A DNA stretch of 64,000 bases, taken from positions 62,001 to 126,000 of the forward strand of contig NZ_CAAHFG010000004.1 in the NCBI RefSeq assembly GCF_900890425.1, given 5' to 3'. Positions 28,784 through 38,109 of the stretch are shown piece by piece. The notes beneath the pieces were generated by a model. It saw nothing but the letters and a program-made list of their open reading frames with translations, did not search any database and was not told where the DNA came from. Origin of the DNA: Pontiella desulfatans. Its GTDB lineage: Bacteria > Verrucomicrobiota > Kiritimatiellia > Kiritimatiellales > Pontiellaceae. The number at the start of each line of letters is the position of its first letter. The stretch's first letter is position 1. The position numbers were made by a program, and so were the translations under genes.

Positions 28784-31700
28784 ATGAAACTATTAAATGC
28801 ATTATCTCATACACCATTACTGAAGCCTGGATCAGAGCTCTCCAAGAAGTTCATCCTGATGCTATCACTACTGGCATTTTTCGTCTCTTATGCCCAAGCA
28901 ACCGATGTTTCCGGCACGATCATCAGTGACACGACTTGGGAGCCCGCAGGCTCTCCATATGTACTAAGCGGAACAATTCGCATCTACCAGAACGCCACGC
29001 TAACCATCCTTCCCGGCACGGTCATTGACGGTGCGGCAGGTTCTTTGACCGTTGGCTACGACAGCTACAGTACGTCATCCCTTCGGGCCGGAACCCTGGA
29101 TGCAGACGGCGCCACCTTTCTCGACTCCGCCACCGCGATCAGCGTGGAGGATAACGGCTCAGCATTGTTGAGCGGTTGCGAGTTCCGCGACACGAACACC
29201 CAGAGCTCCTACCCCATCTACTCCGAGGGCAGCCTCTCCTTGGACGGCTGCACAGTCACCAACTATACCTATCCCGTATACTGGAACCTCAATGACGTGA
29301 ACGACCTTTCGTTCTCCGGGGCCAACGACTTCGCGGGATGCGGCTCCGACGGCCCCTATGTCGGAGGCAGCATCATCACGGACATGACCTTCTCGCCGAC
29401 CGCGACCCAGAACCGGACCTATTTTCTTAGCGGCACGGTTCGAATCTACCAAAACGCCACGCTAACGATCCTTCCCGGAACGGTCGTCGACGGCACATCG
29501 GATTCGTTGATTGTTGGATACGACAGCTTCGGTACGTCGTCCCTTCGCCCCGGCTATCTCAACGCCGACGGCGCAATCTTTCTGGACGACAGCATCGCGG
29601 TCAACGTGGAAGACAGCGGCACCGCGGTGCTGGCCAACTGCGAGTTCCGCGACACGAACACCCAGAGCTCCTACCCCATCTACTCCGAGGGCAGCCTCTC
29701 CTTCGACGGCTGCACAGTCACCAACTACACCTATCCCGTGTACTGGTACCTCAATGACGTAAACAACCTTTCTTTCTCCGGGGCCAACGACTTCAACGGG
29801 TGCAGCTCCGACGGCCCCTATGTCGGAGGCAGCATCATCACGGACATGACTTTCTCGCCGGCCGCAACACAGAACCGGACCTATTTTCTTAACGGCACGG
29901 TTCGAATCTACCAAAACGCCACGCTAACGATCCTTCCCGGAACGGTCGTCGACGGCACATCGGATTCGTTGATTGTTGGATACGACAGCTTCGGTACGTC
30001 GTCCCTTCGCCCCGGCTATCTCAACGCCGACGGCGCAACCTTTCTGGACGACAGCACCGCGGTCAACGTGGAAGAAAGCGGCACCGCGGTGCTGGCCAGC
30101 TGCGAGTTCCGCGACACGGGCAGCCGGAGCTCCTACCCCATCTACTCCGAGGGCAGCCTCTCCTTCGACGGCTGCACAGTCACCAACTACACCTATCCCG
30201 TGTACTGGTACCTCAATGACGTAAACAACCTTTCTTTCTCCGGGGCCAACGACTTCAACGGGTGCAGCTCCGACGGCCCCTATGTCGGAGGCAGCATCAT
30301 CACGGACATGACTTTCTCGCCGGCCGCAACACAGAACCGGACCTATTTTCTTAACGGCACGGTTCGAATCTACCAAAACGCCACGCTAACGATCCTTCCC
30401 GGAACGGTCGTCGACGGCACATCGGATTCGTTGATTGTTGGATACGACAGCTTCGGTACGTCGTCCCTTCGCCCCGGCTATCTCAACGCCGACGGCGCAA
30501 CCTTTCTGGACGACAGCACCGCGGTCAACGTGGAAGAAAGCGGTACCGCGGTGCTGGCCAGCTGCGAGTTCCGCGACACGGACAGCCGGAGCTCCTACCC
30601 CATCTACTCCGAGGGCAGCCTCTCCTTCGACGGCTGCACAGTCACCAACTACACCTATCCCGTGTACTGGTACCTCAATGACGTAAACAACCTTTCTTTC
30701 TCCGGGGCCAACGACTTCAACGGGTGCAGCTCCGACGGCCCCTATGTCGGAGGCAGCATCATCACGGACATGACTTTCTCGCCGGCCGCAACACAGAACC
30801 GGACCTATTTTCTTAACGGCACGGTTCGAATCTACAAAAACGCCACGCTAACCATCCTCCCCGGAACGGTCATCGACGGCACATCGGATTCATTGATTGT
30901 TGGATACGACAGCTACGGCACGTCGTCCCTTCGCCCCGGCTATCTCAACGCCGACGGCGCAACCTTTCTGGACGACAGCACCGCGGTCAACGTGGAAGAC
31001 AGCGGCACCGCGGTGCTGGCCAACTGCGAGTTTCGCGACACGGGCAGCCGGAGCACCTACCCCATCTTCTCCGAGGGAAACCTCTCGCTTGACAGCTGCA
31101 CTGTCACCAACTATTCCTATCCCGTGCAGTGGAATTCAGGAAACCTTCAGACCTCCGTGTCCTGCGATTTTACCGACTGCACGTACGACGCAATTACAGT
31201 TGGTGCCAGCATGGTTGATGACTGGACATGGCACCCTGGCGCGACAGGAGGCCGCCCCATAAAGCTTCGCCAAACATTTACGATCAACGGCGGTGCGACA
31301 TTAACCATCGAGCCGGGACTAACTGTAGATTGTGGCTCTAGCTATCTGAAAGTGGGATCATCCTCGGCAGGAGCACTGAATGCCATTGGCGTATTGTTTA
31401 CCAGCAGCGCCTCACAAACATACCTGGTGTATCTGGATGACACCGGCGATGCCTATTTCCGGAACTGCCGATTCAACCATACCGGCTCCGTCGATGAGGC
31501 CATCAGGAACTATCGAGGACAACTCAATGTGCAGTATTGCAACCTTGAAGGGTTTGATACCGCCATTCACATCCTCTCCGGCACCACCACCACTACCCTC
31601 TGCAACAAGACTGATTTTTCGGGGAATACGAGCTACGCAATTAATAACGAAGGAACTGCAGAAGTTGACGCGAGCCAGTGCTACTGGGGTGCTGCCTCCG

Positions 31701-34700
31701 GCCCGGGGCCTGTCGGTACCGGTGACCCGGTAACCTTCAACATAGACTACGGCGAATTTTCAACCACGCCCTGCAGCGGAGGGGTGTTTGTCTTTTTTAC
31801 CAACAACCTGCCGGCAGGTACTGCGCCAGGTGCCATCATGCTTGACTTTGCAGTAGATGGATCCGGCAATGTCGCACTTGACGCTTCAACGACATCAACG
31901 AATCACGATGTCATTGCCGCCGTAGATGCCTGGGATGGTTTTGCTGGCTACACAGGTTATACGCCCTCCTACGGAACCAGCTTCTTCATCGACATAACGG
32001 GCAGTGGCGACCTGCATTTGACAGATCAGGGAGACCACGGTGGACTGGGAGTTCAGGGAATGGATCAGAATAAGCTCGATGATCCGGGCAGTGAAGAGAT
32101 CTACGCATCGCTGGATGCGTCCTATGCCCACGGACTGAATATTCTTAGCATGAGCTGGACTGATTGCAGCGGTGGAGAAGGAGTTCAGAGGGCACAACTG
32201 GATGCGTCCGCGAGAACCTATATCTATCCCATCGATATGCCGGAATCCAATGGAACATGGGATGTATCTGATTCGAATATTGTGGTGGTTGCCGGAGAAA
32301 GCCTTACCTTCGGCAACGATCATTCCTACATCAACAGCAACCCAGGATACGTCCTTGCCGGCTTCTCCTTCAATATCCAGTCGACAATGTTCGAGATTTG
32401 GGCGTCAGACCACGGCCTGTACGGCGAGGATGCTACGACGGATGCGGATCCGGATGGCGATGGACTCGACAACCAGGGAGAATTCAATGCAGGAACGGAT
32501 CCAACCAATTCCGATGGTGACGGCGATGGCATTGCAGATGGAATTGAGGTCGAGCTCGGTATGGATCCCACAACAGCAGCGTTCGCAATCGGTTTGCCAA
32601 TCAATCTTTATTCTGCGAATTGGTGGGATTCGAGCAACTCACTTCAAGTGGCCTGGCAGACAAGTCCCGGTTTTCGCTATGAGCTTCAGGCTTCAACCAA
32701 CCTGTTCGATTGGTTCCCGGTTGAAGGCTACCCTGCCCTATCTTTGCGATATGCCGACTCATATGCCTTCAATGTAACTGAGAAAGCCGAATTTTACCGA
32801 GTAGTACAGTATGATGTCGAGCCCCCGGAAATTGATTCGTATTACCCTGCCGATGGAGGCTATGCCATTCCCCGGTTTGACACGATTTCCGTTGCGCTCA
32901 ACGATTCCTCAGGAATCGACACTAACAGCATTCACCTGTCAGTTGGAGGCATTGGCACTTTTTCACTGGAAGATGCCCAGCTTTCCTACGGGAACGGCGT
33001 ATTAACTTTTGATGGAGGTGGCGATGATGCATTGGGCTATTACGGAGAAGAGATCGTTGTTTCACTGATCGCCGCCGATGTCTTAGGGCAGGCAATGACC
33101 AATACGTGGTCGTTTGATCTGGAATTGGATTCCGTGGTCGATACCAACTTGTTTGTCTTTGGTTCTCCGGACGCCCAACGCTCAGGCCAACAAATCGGCT
33201 CCATTCCAACTCGAATTATCGCCGAGAAGATGGCGGGCGGTCCAATCCGGATGTCCGGCACTGCTGATTCATGGATGCTGGAACGAGTTGAACCAGGTGC
33301 TCTTGTGATTTCATACACCGGGCAGGCTCCCCTTTTTGCGATCGGCACAAAACTCGCCAATCTTACACCAGAGAGCGAGGAAGAAATATTCTACCGGGAA
33401 ATTACCGGTATTTCCGATGATTCCGCCAATCAGTTATTAACACTATCCACAACGGAGATTACACTTACCGATATTGTCATGGATGGCACGATGGGCATCA
33501 GTGATAGCTCCGTACTGCTGGAACCAGATTTCAACGGAAACTTCACGAAGGCAATTGCAATAGAAAATATCGTGCAATTTAACGATGTGGGATTTTCCTT
33601 GGACGGATCTACGTACACAGTAAACCAAGCGGGAAAATATGAAGCATACCTGACGACTGGAAATGAGGAAATGACGGTCTGGAACAGTGGCCATGAATAC
33701 ATCGTTGATGGAGAAGTGGTCAGCTCAGCGGGCAGCATGCATGCTGATAATTGGGATGCTGTAAGCATTCAATTCCACGCTGACAGGCTCCATTTTCTAC
33801 TTACTCCGAAACTAGTTACGAGACTACAAATCCGAGGTGGAGAACTGGAACGCTTTCTAGCAAAGGCCGTAGCAAATATTGATGCGGCGGCGGTATGTAC
33901 TCTTGAGCTTTCAGCTCAATTTACCGACACCATCCAAGTGTTCGAGTTGCCGGAAAAGGCAAAACCGTCGGGGTGGCTATACCTAGGAAGCATTGGAGGA
34001 TTCCTCCCGGTTTATGCCAAGATCCAACTAGGCATGACGGTCGATGCGGATTATGTGGCAGGGGGCTCTTTAACAATTCAAGGAGGTGTCGAGCTACCTA
34101 TGGAAGCCGAATTTGGACTGAATTATAATTATGGTGAGTTTAAGGCCATCTCTGATTTTAGTGTCTCTACCGGGATCGTTCCCTTTGAAAACAGGCAGGA
34201 AATAACGCTTGGTGCCGGCTTAACGCTAAATCCCAGAGTTGAAATGCTGGTGTATGGCCTGGCTGGCTTGTCAACGGGTCCTAGCGTGCGCGGTGGATTC
34301 CGAATTGGAAACAGCAATGTTGAGGAGGAGTGGCGTGGATACGTCGATGCTAATGCCGCCTGGGTGTTAGAGACGGCCGGGATTGCTTTTGAAAGTCTCG
34401 GGTGGTCGGCCAATCTCTACGAGAACAATTGGAGCTGGAAAATCTTCCCGGATGATGAATTGGAGTTTACCAAGCAACCTGAGTCCATCACTGTAGTTAA
34501 AGGAGATGATGCCGGTTTCGACTGCATTACATCACCATTTGAGGGAGTGGAATACAATTGGTTCCAGAGGCTCTATAAGCACGAGTATGGATCGCCCCTA
34601 TACAACAACTCCGAAGATTCTGCCTTCGTCATCCCAAACACCTCGAAAATGAGCCCCGGTTATTACTATGTTGAGGCGGAAATGGGCGAACAACGCATCA

Positions 34701-35326
34701 CATCCGATGAAGCAATCCTAACCGTTCGTAGCGGTGATATGATCATGGTCTTTGTTGATGAAGCCGACAGTGTATATTACCCTAGCGGCACAGATAATTG
34801 GGATGCCGATGTAGAATGGTGGGCTGACCTCGTTAAAAAATATGGAGAGCCTGAACACGCTGCAGTCTATGAGGTTTCCGGCGATACGAGTGGCGACATT
34901 TTTCCGATTGGGCAAACAACATATCCATCAGGAATTGATAGTAGCTCAATTGCACGGAACCCTGCCTTTGAGCACTTGGTTTCTGCATACAACAGTTGTA
35001 AAGGCGGAAGTAATGAACTGCACCCTCGTGAAGTTGTTATCTGTATTGATACCTCCGGATCGATGACTCGTGTGGATATGGCTCCCGGTATAGATGAGTT
35101 TGAGGCATGGCTTGATAACGGAGGAACGAATGTGCCTGACCCTAACAACCCACTCGAACCGATTAAATGGCGCGAAGTTCATTTTGCTAATGAACGTTGG
35201 CTAAATCTGACGTGTGAGTGGTATAGGGACTATCGATTGCAACAGACAGGTGAGGTACTCGATGCATCAACATCCCAGTCTATACTTTCATCCGATTTTC
35301 AAATACCGGCCGATGCACAACAATAA
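28784..35326 (+). CDS. 2180-aa secreted beta-helix repeat protein
   Basis: ATG 28784 is spaced correctly from AAAGGAG (ATG 28775 is too close). The signal peptide includes KKFILMLSLLAFFVSYAQA. Residues about 40-810 are five 154-aa beta-helix units (NATLTILPGTV, SLSFDGCTVTNYTYPVYW). Next come a further beta-helix part (to about 980), calcium-type repeats DADPDGDGLDN and NSDGDGDGIADG (about 1220-1255), a short beta domain, Big_5- and Ig-like segments (about 1340-1440 and 1890-1980), and a C-terminal stretch with a vWA MIDAS-like VVICIDTSGSM (about 2090). Little of a vWA fold follows that motif. Probable adhesin or surface protein; the serine protease gene follows after 44 bases. Confidence 0.82.
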   Translation: MKLLNALSHTPLLKPGSELSKKFILMLSLLAFFVSYAQATDVSGTIISDTTWEPAGSPYVLSGTIRIYQNATLTILPGTVIDGAAGSLTVGYDSYSTSSLRAGTLDADGATFLDSATAISVEDNGSALLSGCEFRDTNTQSSYPIYSEGSLSLDGCTVTNYTYPVYWNLNDVNDLSFSGANDFAGCGSDGPYVGGSIITDMTFSPTATQNRTYFLSGTVRIYQNATLTILPGTVVDGTSDSLIVGYDSFGTSSLRPGYLNADGAIFLDDSIAVNVEDSGTAVLANCEFRDTNTQSSYPIYSEGSLSFDGCTVTNYTYPVYWYLNDVNNLSFSGANDFNGCSSDGPYVGGSIITDMTFSPAATQNRTYFLNGTVRIYQNATLTILPGTVVDGTSDSLIVGYDSFGTSSLRPGYLNADGATFLDDSTAVNVEESGTAVLASCEFRDTGSRSSYPIYSEGSLSFDGCTVTNYTYPVYWYLNDVNNLSFSGANDFNGCSSDGPYVGGSIITDMTFSPAATQNRTYFLNGTVRIYQNATLTILPGTVVDGTSDSLIVGYDSFGTSSLRPGYLNADGATFLDDSTAVNVEESGTAVLASCEFRDTDSRSSYPIYSEGSLSFDGCTVTNYTYPVYWYLNDVNNLSFSGANDFNGCSSDGPYVGGSIITDMTFSPAATQNRTYFLNGTVRIYKNATLTILPGTVIDGTSDSLIVGYDSYGTSSLRPGYLNADGATFLDDSTAVNVEDSGTAVLANCEFRDTGSRSTYPIFSEGNLSLDSCTVTNYSYPVQWNSGNLQTSVSCDFTDCTYDAITVGASMVDDWTWHPGATGGRPIKLRQTFTINGGATLTIEPGLTVDCGSSYLKVGSSSAGALNAIGVLFTSSASQTYLVYLDDTGDAYFRNCRFNHTGSVDEAIRNYRGQLNVQYCNLEGFDTAIHILSGTTTTTLCNKTDFSGNTSYAINNEGTAEVDASQCYWGAASGPGPVGTGDPVTFNIDYGEFSTTPCSGGVFVFFTNNLPAGTAPGAIMLDFAVDGSGNVALDASTTSTNHDVIAAVDAWDGFAGYTGYTPSYGTSFFIDITGSGDLHLTDQGDHGGLGVQGMDQNKLDDPGSEEIYASLDASYAHGLNILSMSWTDCSGGEGVQRAQLDASARTYIYPIDMPESNGTWDVSDSNIVVVAGESLTFGNDHSYINSNPGYVLAGFSFNIQSTMFEIWASDHGLYGEDATTDADPDGDGLDNQGEFNAGTDPTNSDGDGDGIADGIEVELGMDPTTAAFAIGLPINLYSANWWDSSNSLQVAWQTSPGFRYELQASTNLFDWFPVEGYPALSLRYADSYAFNVTEKAEFYRVVQYDVEPPEIDSYYPADGGYAIPRFDTISVALNDSSGIDTNSIHLSVGGIGTFSLEDAQLSYGNGVLTFDGGGDDALGYYGEEIVVSLIAADVLGQAMTNTWSFDLELDSVVDTNLFVFGSPDAQRSGQQIGSIPTRIIAEKMAGGPIRMSGTADSWMLERVEPGALVISYTGQAPLFAIGTKLANLTPESEEEIFYREITGISDDSANQLLTLSTTEITLTDIVMDGTMGISDSSVLLEPDFNGNFTKAIAIENIVQFNDVGFSLDGSTYTVNQAGKYEAYLTTGNEEMTVWNSGHEYIVDGEVVSSAGSMHADNWDAVSIQFHADRLHFLLTPKLVTRLQIRGGELERFLAKAVANIDAAAVCTLELSAQFTDTIQVFELPEKAKPSGWLYLGSIGGFLPVYAKIQLGMTVDADYVAGGSLTIQGGVELPMEAEFGLNYNYGEFKAISDFSVSTGIVPFENRQEITLGAGLTLNPRVEMLVYGLAGLSTGPSVRGGFRIGNSNVEEEWRGYVDANAAWVLETAGIAFESLGWSANLYENNWSWKIFPDDELEFTKQPESITVVKGDDAGFDCITSPFEGVEYNWFQRLYKHEYGSPLYNNSEDSAFVIPNTSKMSPGYYYVEAEMGEQRITSDEAILTVRSGDMIMVFVDEADSVYYPSGTDNWDADVEWWADLVKKYGEPEHAAVYEVSGDTSGDIFPIGQTTYPSGIDSSSIARNPAFEHLVSAYNSCKGGSNELHPREVVICIDTSGSMTRVDMAPGIDEFEAWLDNGGTNVPDPNNPLEPIKWREVHFANERWLNLTCEWYRDYRLQQTGEVLDASTSQSILSSDFQIPADAQQ
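28913..31110 (+). repeat. 462-bp in-gene tandem repeats (five units)
   Basis: The block GGCAGCATCATCACGGACAT starts at 29366, 29828, 30290 and 30752, exactly 462 bases apart. The units from 29828 and 30290 are nearly identical, the 29366 unit slightly different, and the first (28913-29365) and last diverge. The identity runs through silent sites, so recent expansion or conversion is likely, and unit number may vary between strains. Confidence 0.9.
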
Positions 35327-35370
35327 GGATAAAGCTATTGAACATGCTTTGCCTTCTCAGGGTGGTTAAG

Positions 35371-36252
35371 ATGCCAGCTATGCGGGTTATATATATTGTG
35401 TCGCTGCTCCTTCTGGCACCGCATGTATACGCGATCCTCGCAGGGGGGGAATTCTCTCTCCCCGATGATTCGCCATCCAGCCGCCTCGATACTGTGGATA
35501 GATATAGCTATGTAGGAGCTCTCGACATCTTGGCCGGCGGTTATAACTATCGTGGATCGGCAGTGGCGCTCTCAGAAAATTGGGTTCTGACGGCAGGGCA
35601 CAATGTTGATTTCAATGACGATGGCTTAGTGGACGATGGGCTTGGCGTTGATCTTCATCTGCCGGGCTACGGTGTGTATACTCCCAGCAGTTACAGTATC
35701 CATCCTGATTTTACAGGTTTTTCCAATCCATCCATCCATCACGACCTTTCGCTGCTCTATTTTGACGATCCGTTGCCTGATCTTCTTTTTCCAACTCTTG
35801 GTGATTCCCTGGCACAGGATGCGACCGCAACGCTGGTCGGTTACGGCCGCTCCGGCTACGGCAGCTATGGGTACACCACATCGGCCTCACTTACAGACAG
35901 GCGCATTGGCTACAATGTGATTGATGATTTTCAGACCTCCGGGGACGGCATACTTTTTCGGTATGACTTTGATGATCCAAATACCGGGGACGGTTTAGGA
36001 AACAATATTGAAACCATCATTGGCCCGGGGGACTCCGGCGGCCCATTACTGGTCGGTGATTCACTGGTTGGACTAAATACCTTTACCGAAGGCTACGGAG
36101 GACTTTTCGGCGACATCGGCGGCGGAATATCTCTCAACAACGAGTGGGAGTGGATTGCCTCCACCACCGGGCTGACGGTGCCTGAGCCATCTAGCGTACT
36201 GCTGCTTGGAGTTGGAGTCATTACGGTTTATCTCTGTGGTCGCAAGAAATGA
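35371..36252 (+). CDS. Trypsin-like serine protease with PEP-CTERM signal
   Basis: About 293 aa from ATG 35371 (AGGGTGG upstream), with signal peptide MRVIYIVSLLLLAPHVYA. The chymotrypsin-fold triad is visible: His in LTAGHNVDFND, Asp in HHDLSLLYFD and Ser in GPGDSGGPLL. The C-terminus is a complete PEP-CTERM tag: VPEPSS, then hydrophobic LLLGVGVITVYLC, then GRKK. Such tags direct exosortase-dependent sorting in Gram-negative exopolysaccharide producers. It follows the repeat-protein gene closely and could process it or be co-displayed. Confidence 0.88.
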   Translation: MPAMRVIYIVSLLLLAPHVYAILAGGEFSLPDDSPSSRLDTVDRYSYVGALDILAGGYNYRGSAVALSENWVLTAGHNVDFNDDGLVDDGLGVDLHLPGYGVYTPSSYSIHPDFTGFSNPSIHHDLSLLYFDDPLPDLLFPTLGDSLAQDATATLVGYGRSGYGSYGYTTSASLTDRRIGYNVIDDFQTSGDGILFRYDFDDPNTGDGLGNNIETIIGPGDSGGPLLVGDSLVGLNTFTEGYGGLFGDIGGGISLNNEWEWIASTTGLTVPEPSSVLLLGVGVITVYLCGRKK

Positions 36253-36280
36253 GGCGCTGTTTTCATTAAACCACTCCCCT

Positions 36281-36418
36281 TCACGGTTCATCATCCTCCA
36301 CCGGAATCAACCGAGGTCCGACATCCCCGAAATTCTGTTCCAGGACTTCCTTTCCATCCGCACGCACCAGGAAAGTTCCATACCGCGGGTGCCGATCACG
36401 GACTTCATCCTGATTCAT
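36281..36418 (-). CDS. Possible small protein, 45 aa
   Basis: ATG 36418 to TGA 36281 encodes a charged, protein-like sequence containing RYGTFLVRADGKEVLEQNFG and ending in PVEDDEP. An AGGTG lies about 12 bases upstream. It sits 50 bases downstream of a decayed secreted-gene 3' end on the same strand. It could be a real small gene or another 3' remnant. No family recognised. Confidence 0.3.
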   Translation of the reverse strand: MNQDEVRDRHPRYGTFLVRADGKEVLEQNFGDVGPRLIPVEDDEP

Positions 36419-36467
36419 ATCTGCACATTCACCTAATCATTACTGCCAACCTAGACTTTATTCCTAT

Positions 36468-36610
36468 CTAGTTCTGAATCAAGCGGGTTCTGATAAACGC
36501 CGCGTTGTTGCTGGTGCCGGCACTGCCGGAATAGACCGGCGTCCAACTTTGCAAGTCGGTGCTGGTTTCCACCAATATCTCAACATCACCATTGTTGTCA
36601 TCGGGTACCC
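36468..36610 (-). pseudogene. 3' remnant of a secreted-protein gene
   Basis: In the frame ending at TAG 36468 the DNA encodes LRWVPDDNNGDVEILVETST, then DLQSWTPVYSG, and ends NNAAFIRTRLIQN. This is the C-terminal beta domain carried by several secreted proteins in this window. Nothing upstream in frame continues it, and the neighbouring phage-like gene reads through it in another frame. It is a truncated 3' end at a recombination junction. Confidence 0.6.
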
Positions 36611-37195
36611 ATCGTAGCTGTCGAGTAACCTAGCCAATCCCTCTCGATTATTCCGTGTTAAGAAATCCGCCCCGAAAAAATGATCATCCTTAATCCTGCC
36701 CGTAGCCATGAGTGCGCCTCTAATTACGCATACGACCTGCGTGAGCAATTCAAAGTTGGATGCAATCTGGTGACCATATCCTGACTCCTGCTCTTCCCGG
36801 TCACTCGGTTGAGTATAACTCAGGATTTCCAGCTTGGCGTCATAAAGCTCTCGCACCGTTGCCAAGTGAATGAGCTGCAACTGGTGCTGTTGAATGAAAT
36901 CCTCCAGGTGCTCGTTAATATCCATGGCAAGTATGGTGAGCATGTATGTTTCCGTCGCATTTCCCCGATGAGCCCCGCTGTTCTTCCTGTCTCTTTGGCT
37001 CTTGTCGGCACCAATGGTCTGGGGGCGCCAAAAGTCGCAGCGCTGCATGTCGGAACATGAATAGGCATTCAGAAGGTATTCGTCCACTGAGCCGCAACAG
37101 GAAAAGCGGCCCGCGATCCAGGTAGCCCATTCCTTCGGTGTTTTTTTCTCCTCCAACTTGTGCTCGATCGATTTCATTTGCTTCTTCCTGATCAT
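36479..37195 (-). CDS. Unknown protein of the right-end module, C-terminus probably aberrant
   Basis: 238 aa. The start overlaps the stop of the upstream gene (ATGA). The first 205 residues look genuine: KKTPKEWATWIAGRFSCCGS, a Cys-containing middle part and helical segments (MDINEHLEDFIQQHQLQLIH). No family recognised. The last 35 or so residues (VGRRSIPAVPAPATTRRLSE) are read out of frame through a secreted-gene remnant, so the original C-terminus has been replaced. Confidence 0.55.
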   Translation of the reverse strand: MIRKKQMKSIEHKLEEKKTPKEWATWIAGRFSCCGSVDEYLLNAYSCSDMQRCDFWRPQTIGADKSQRDRKNSGAHRGNATETYMLTILAMDINEHLEDFIQQHQLQLIHLATVRELYDAKLEILSYTQPSDREEQESGYGHQIASNFELLTQVVCVIRGALMATGRIKDDHFFGADFLTRNNREGLARLLDSYDGYPMTTMVMLRYWWKPAPTCKVGRRSIPAVPAPATTRRLSEPA

Positions 37196-37569
37196 TGCAT
37201 ACCTGCCAGTTCTTCAAGTTGTTCCAATCGCTTCTCCAGATCATCGACAGACTTCAGCTTAAACACCATATCCAGAAGATCTCGGGCTGCCGCCCGACGA
37301 ACCGTCGGCTTATCCGACTCCAGCAAATCAATCAAGGTGTCCACCGCCTTCTGCATATGCGAAAGCAGGTTGCTCATCGCCGCGTCAGCCAGAGCCATCT
37401 GGCGGGAGCGGAGTTCATCACGGAATGGTTTCGATTCCTGGAGCCAGCGATAAATCTGCTTCGCCGACACCCGCGCCTCTTGCGCCGCCTGGGCAACACA
37501 GGAGTTGCTGATCAGGAAGGGCAGCACCCGCAACTGATTTTCACTCAAATCTGAGACATTTCTGGACAT
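37192..37569 (-). CDS. Helix-turn-helix protein, phage small-terminase-like
   Basis: About 125 aa from ATG 37569 after GAGGG. The N-terminal part (ENQLRVLPFLISN, then AQEARVSAKQIYRWLQE, then KPFRDELRSRQMALADAA) matches the helix-turn-helix pattern of phage/ICE-type small terminase-like DNA-binding proteins. The C-terminal half is a coiled coil (LKSVDDLEKRLEQLEELAG). DNA recognition is inferred. A packaging role is unproven because no large terminase is present. It overlaps the next gene by 4 bases. Confidence 0.6.
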   Translation of the reverse strand: MSRNVSDLSENQLRVLPFLISNSCVAQAAQEARVSAKQIYRWLQESKPFRDELRSRQMALADAAMSNLLSHMQKAVDTLIDLLESDKPTVRRAAARDLLDMVFKLKSVDDLEKRLEQLEELAGMQ

Positions 37570-37616
37570 TATTACCCTCGGCTCGACTTGCATGGTATCC
37601 GATTAAATACAATCTG

Positions 37617-38090
37617 TTATAACGCGCGACCAACGGGAGGCATTCGTGTTGCGGCTGCATTCTTATTGGCCCTGATTTTAGCCGCTATGGAGAGAAGTGT
37701 ATCTTGCTCAAATGCATAATGTTTATCCGCCCCAATGATGACCGGACAAGTCGCGGCCGCCTCAATCAACGCAATGTGGAGTATTGAAGATTCGGGACCA
37801 TCATTAAACACACCTCTCTCTTCTGGCATATGCTGCAAAACGAAGCCGTGAAGTACGATTATACGGGTTACTACCGACATTACATAAGTTTTATCATCAA
37901 ACCCGTATTCTCGAACGACAGATCCGCAAACAAGCACCATCATCCGGATACGGAATTCACTGTGCTCTGCCGGCGTCATATCATCCCAGTGCTTGGGAAG
38001 ACCCTTGTTTAAATCACCCCAAGCAATGCTGCTCATCCGGCGGAACTCGACAGGTTCAACTTCGATTTGAGTGTCTACAGATTCTTCCAT
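37617..38090 (-). CDS. Unknown element protein
   Basis: About 157 aa from ATG 38090, which follows GGAGA; ATG 38108 adds six residues. Segments such as HWDDMTPAEHSEFRIRMMVL and IALIEAAATCPVIIGADKHY look well structured. No motif recognised. It is part of the minus-strand right-end module, between the replication-type and helix-turn-helix genes. Confidence 0.55.
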   Translation of the reverse strand: MEESVDTQIEVEPVEFRRMSSIAWGDLNKGLPKHWDDMTPAEHSEFRIRMMVLVCGSVVREYGFDDKTYVMSVVTRIIVLHGFVLQHMPEERGVFNDGPESSILHIALIEAAATCPVIIGADKHYAFEQDTLLSIAAKIRANKNAAATRMPPVGRAL

Positions 38091-38109
38091 TATACTTTCT
38101 CCATTCATT

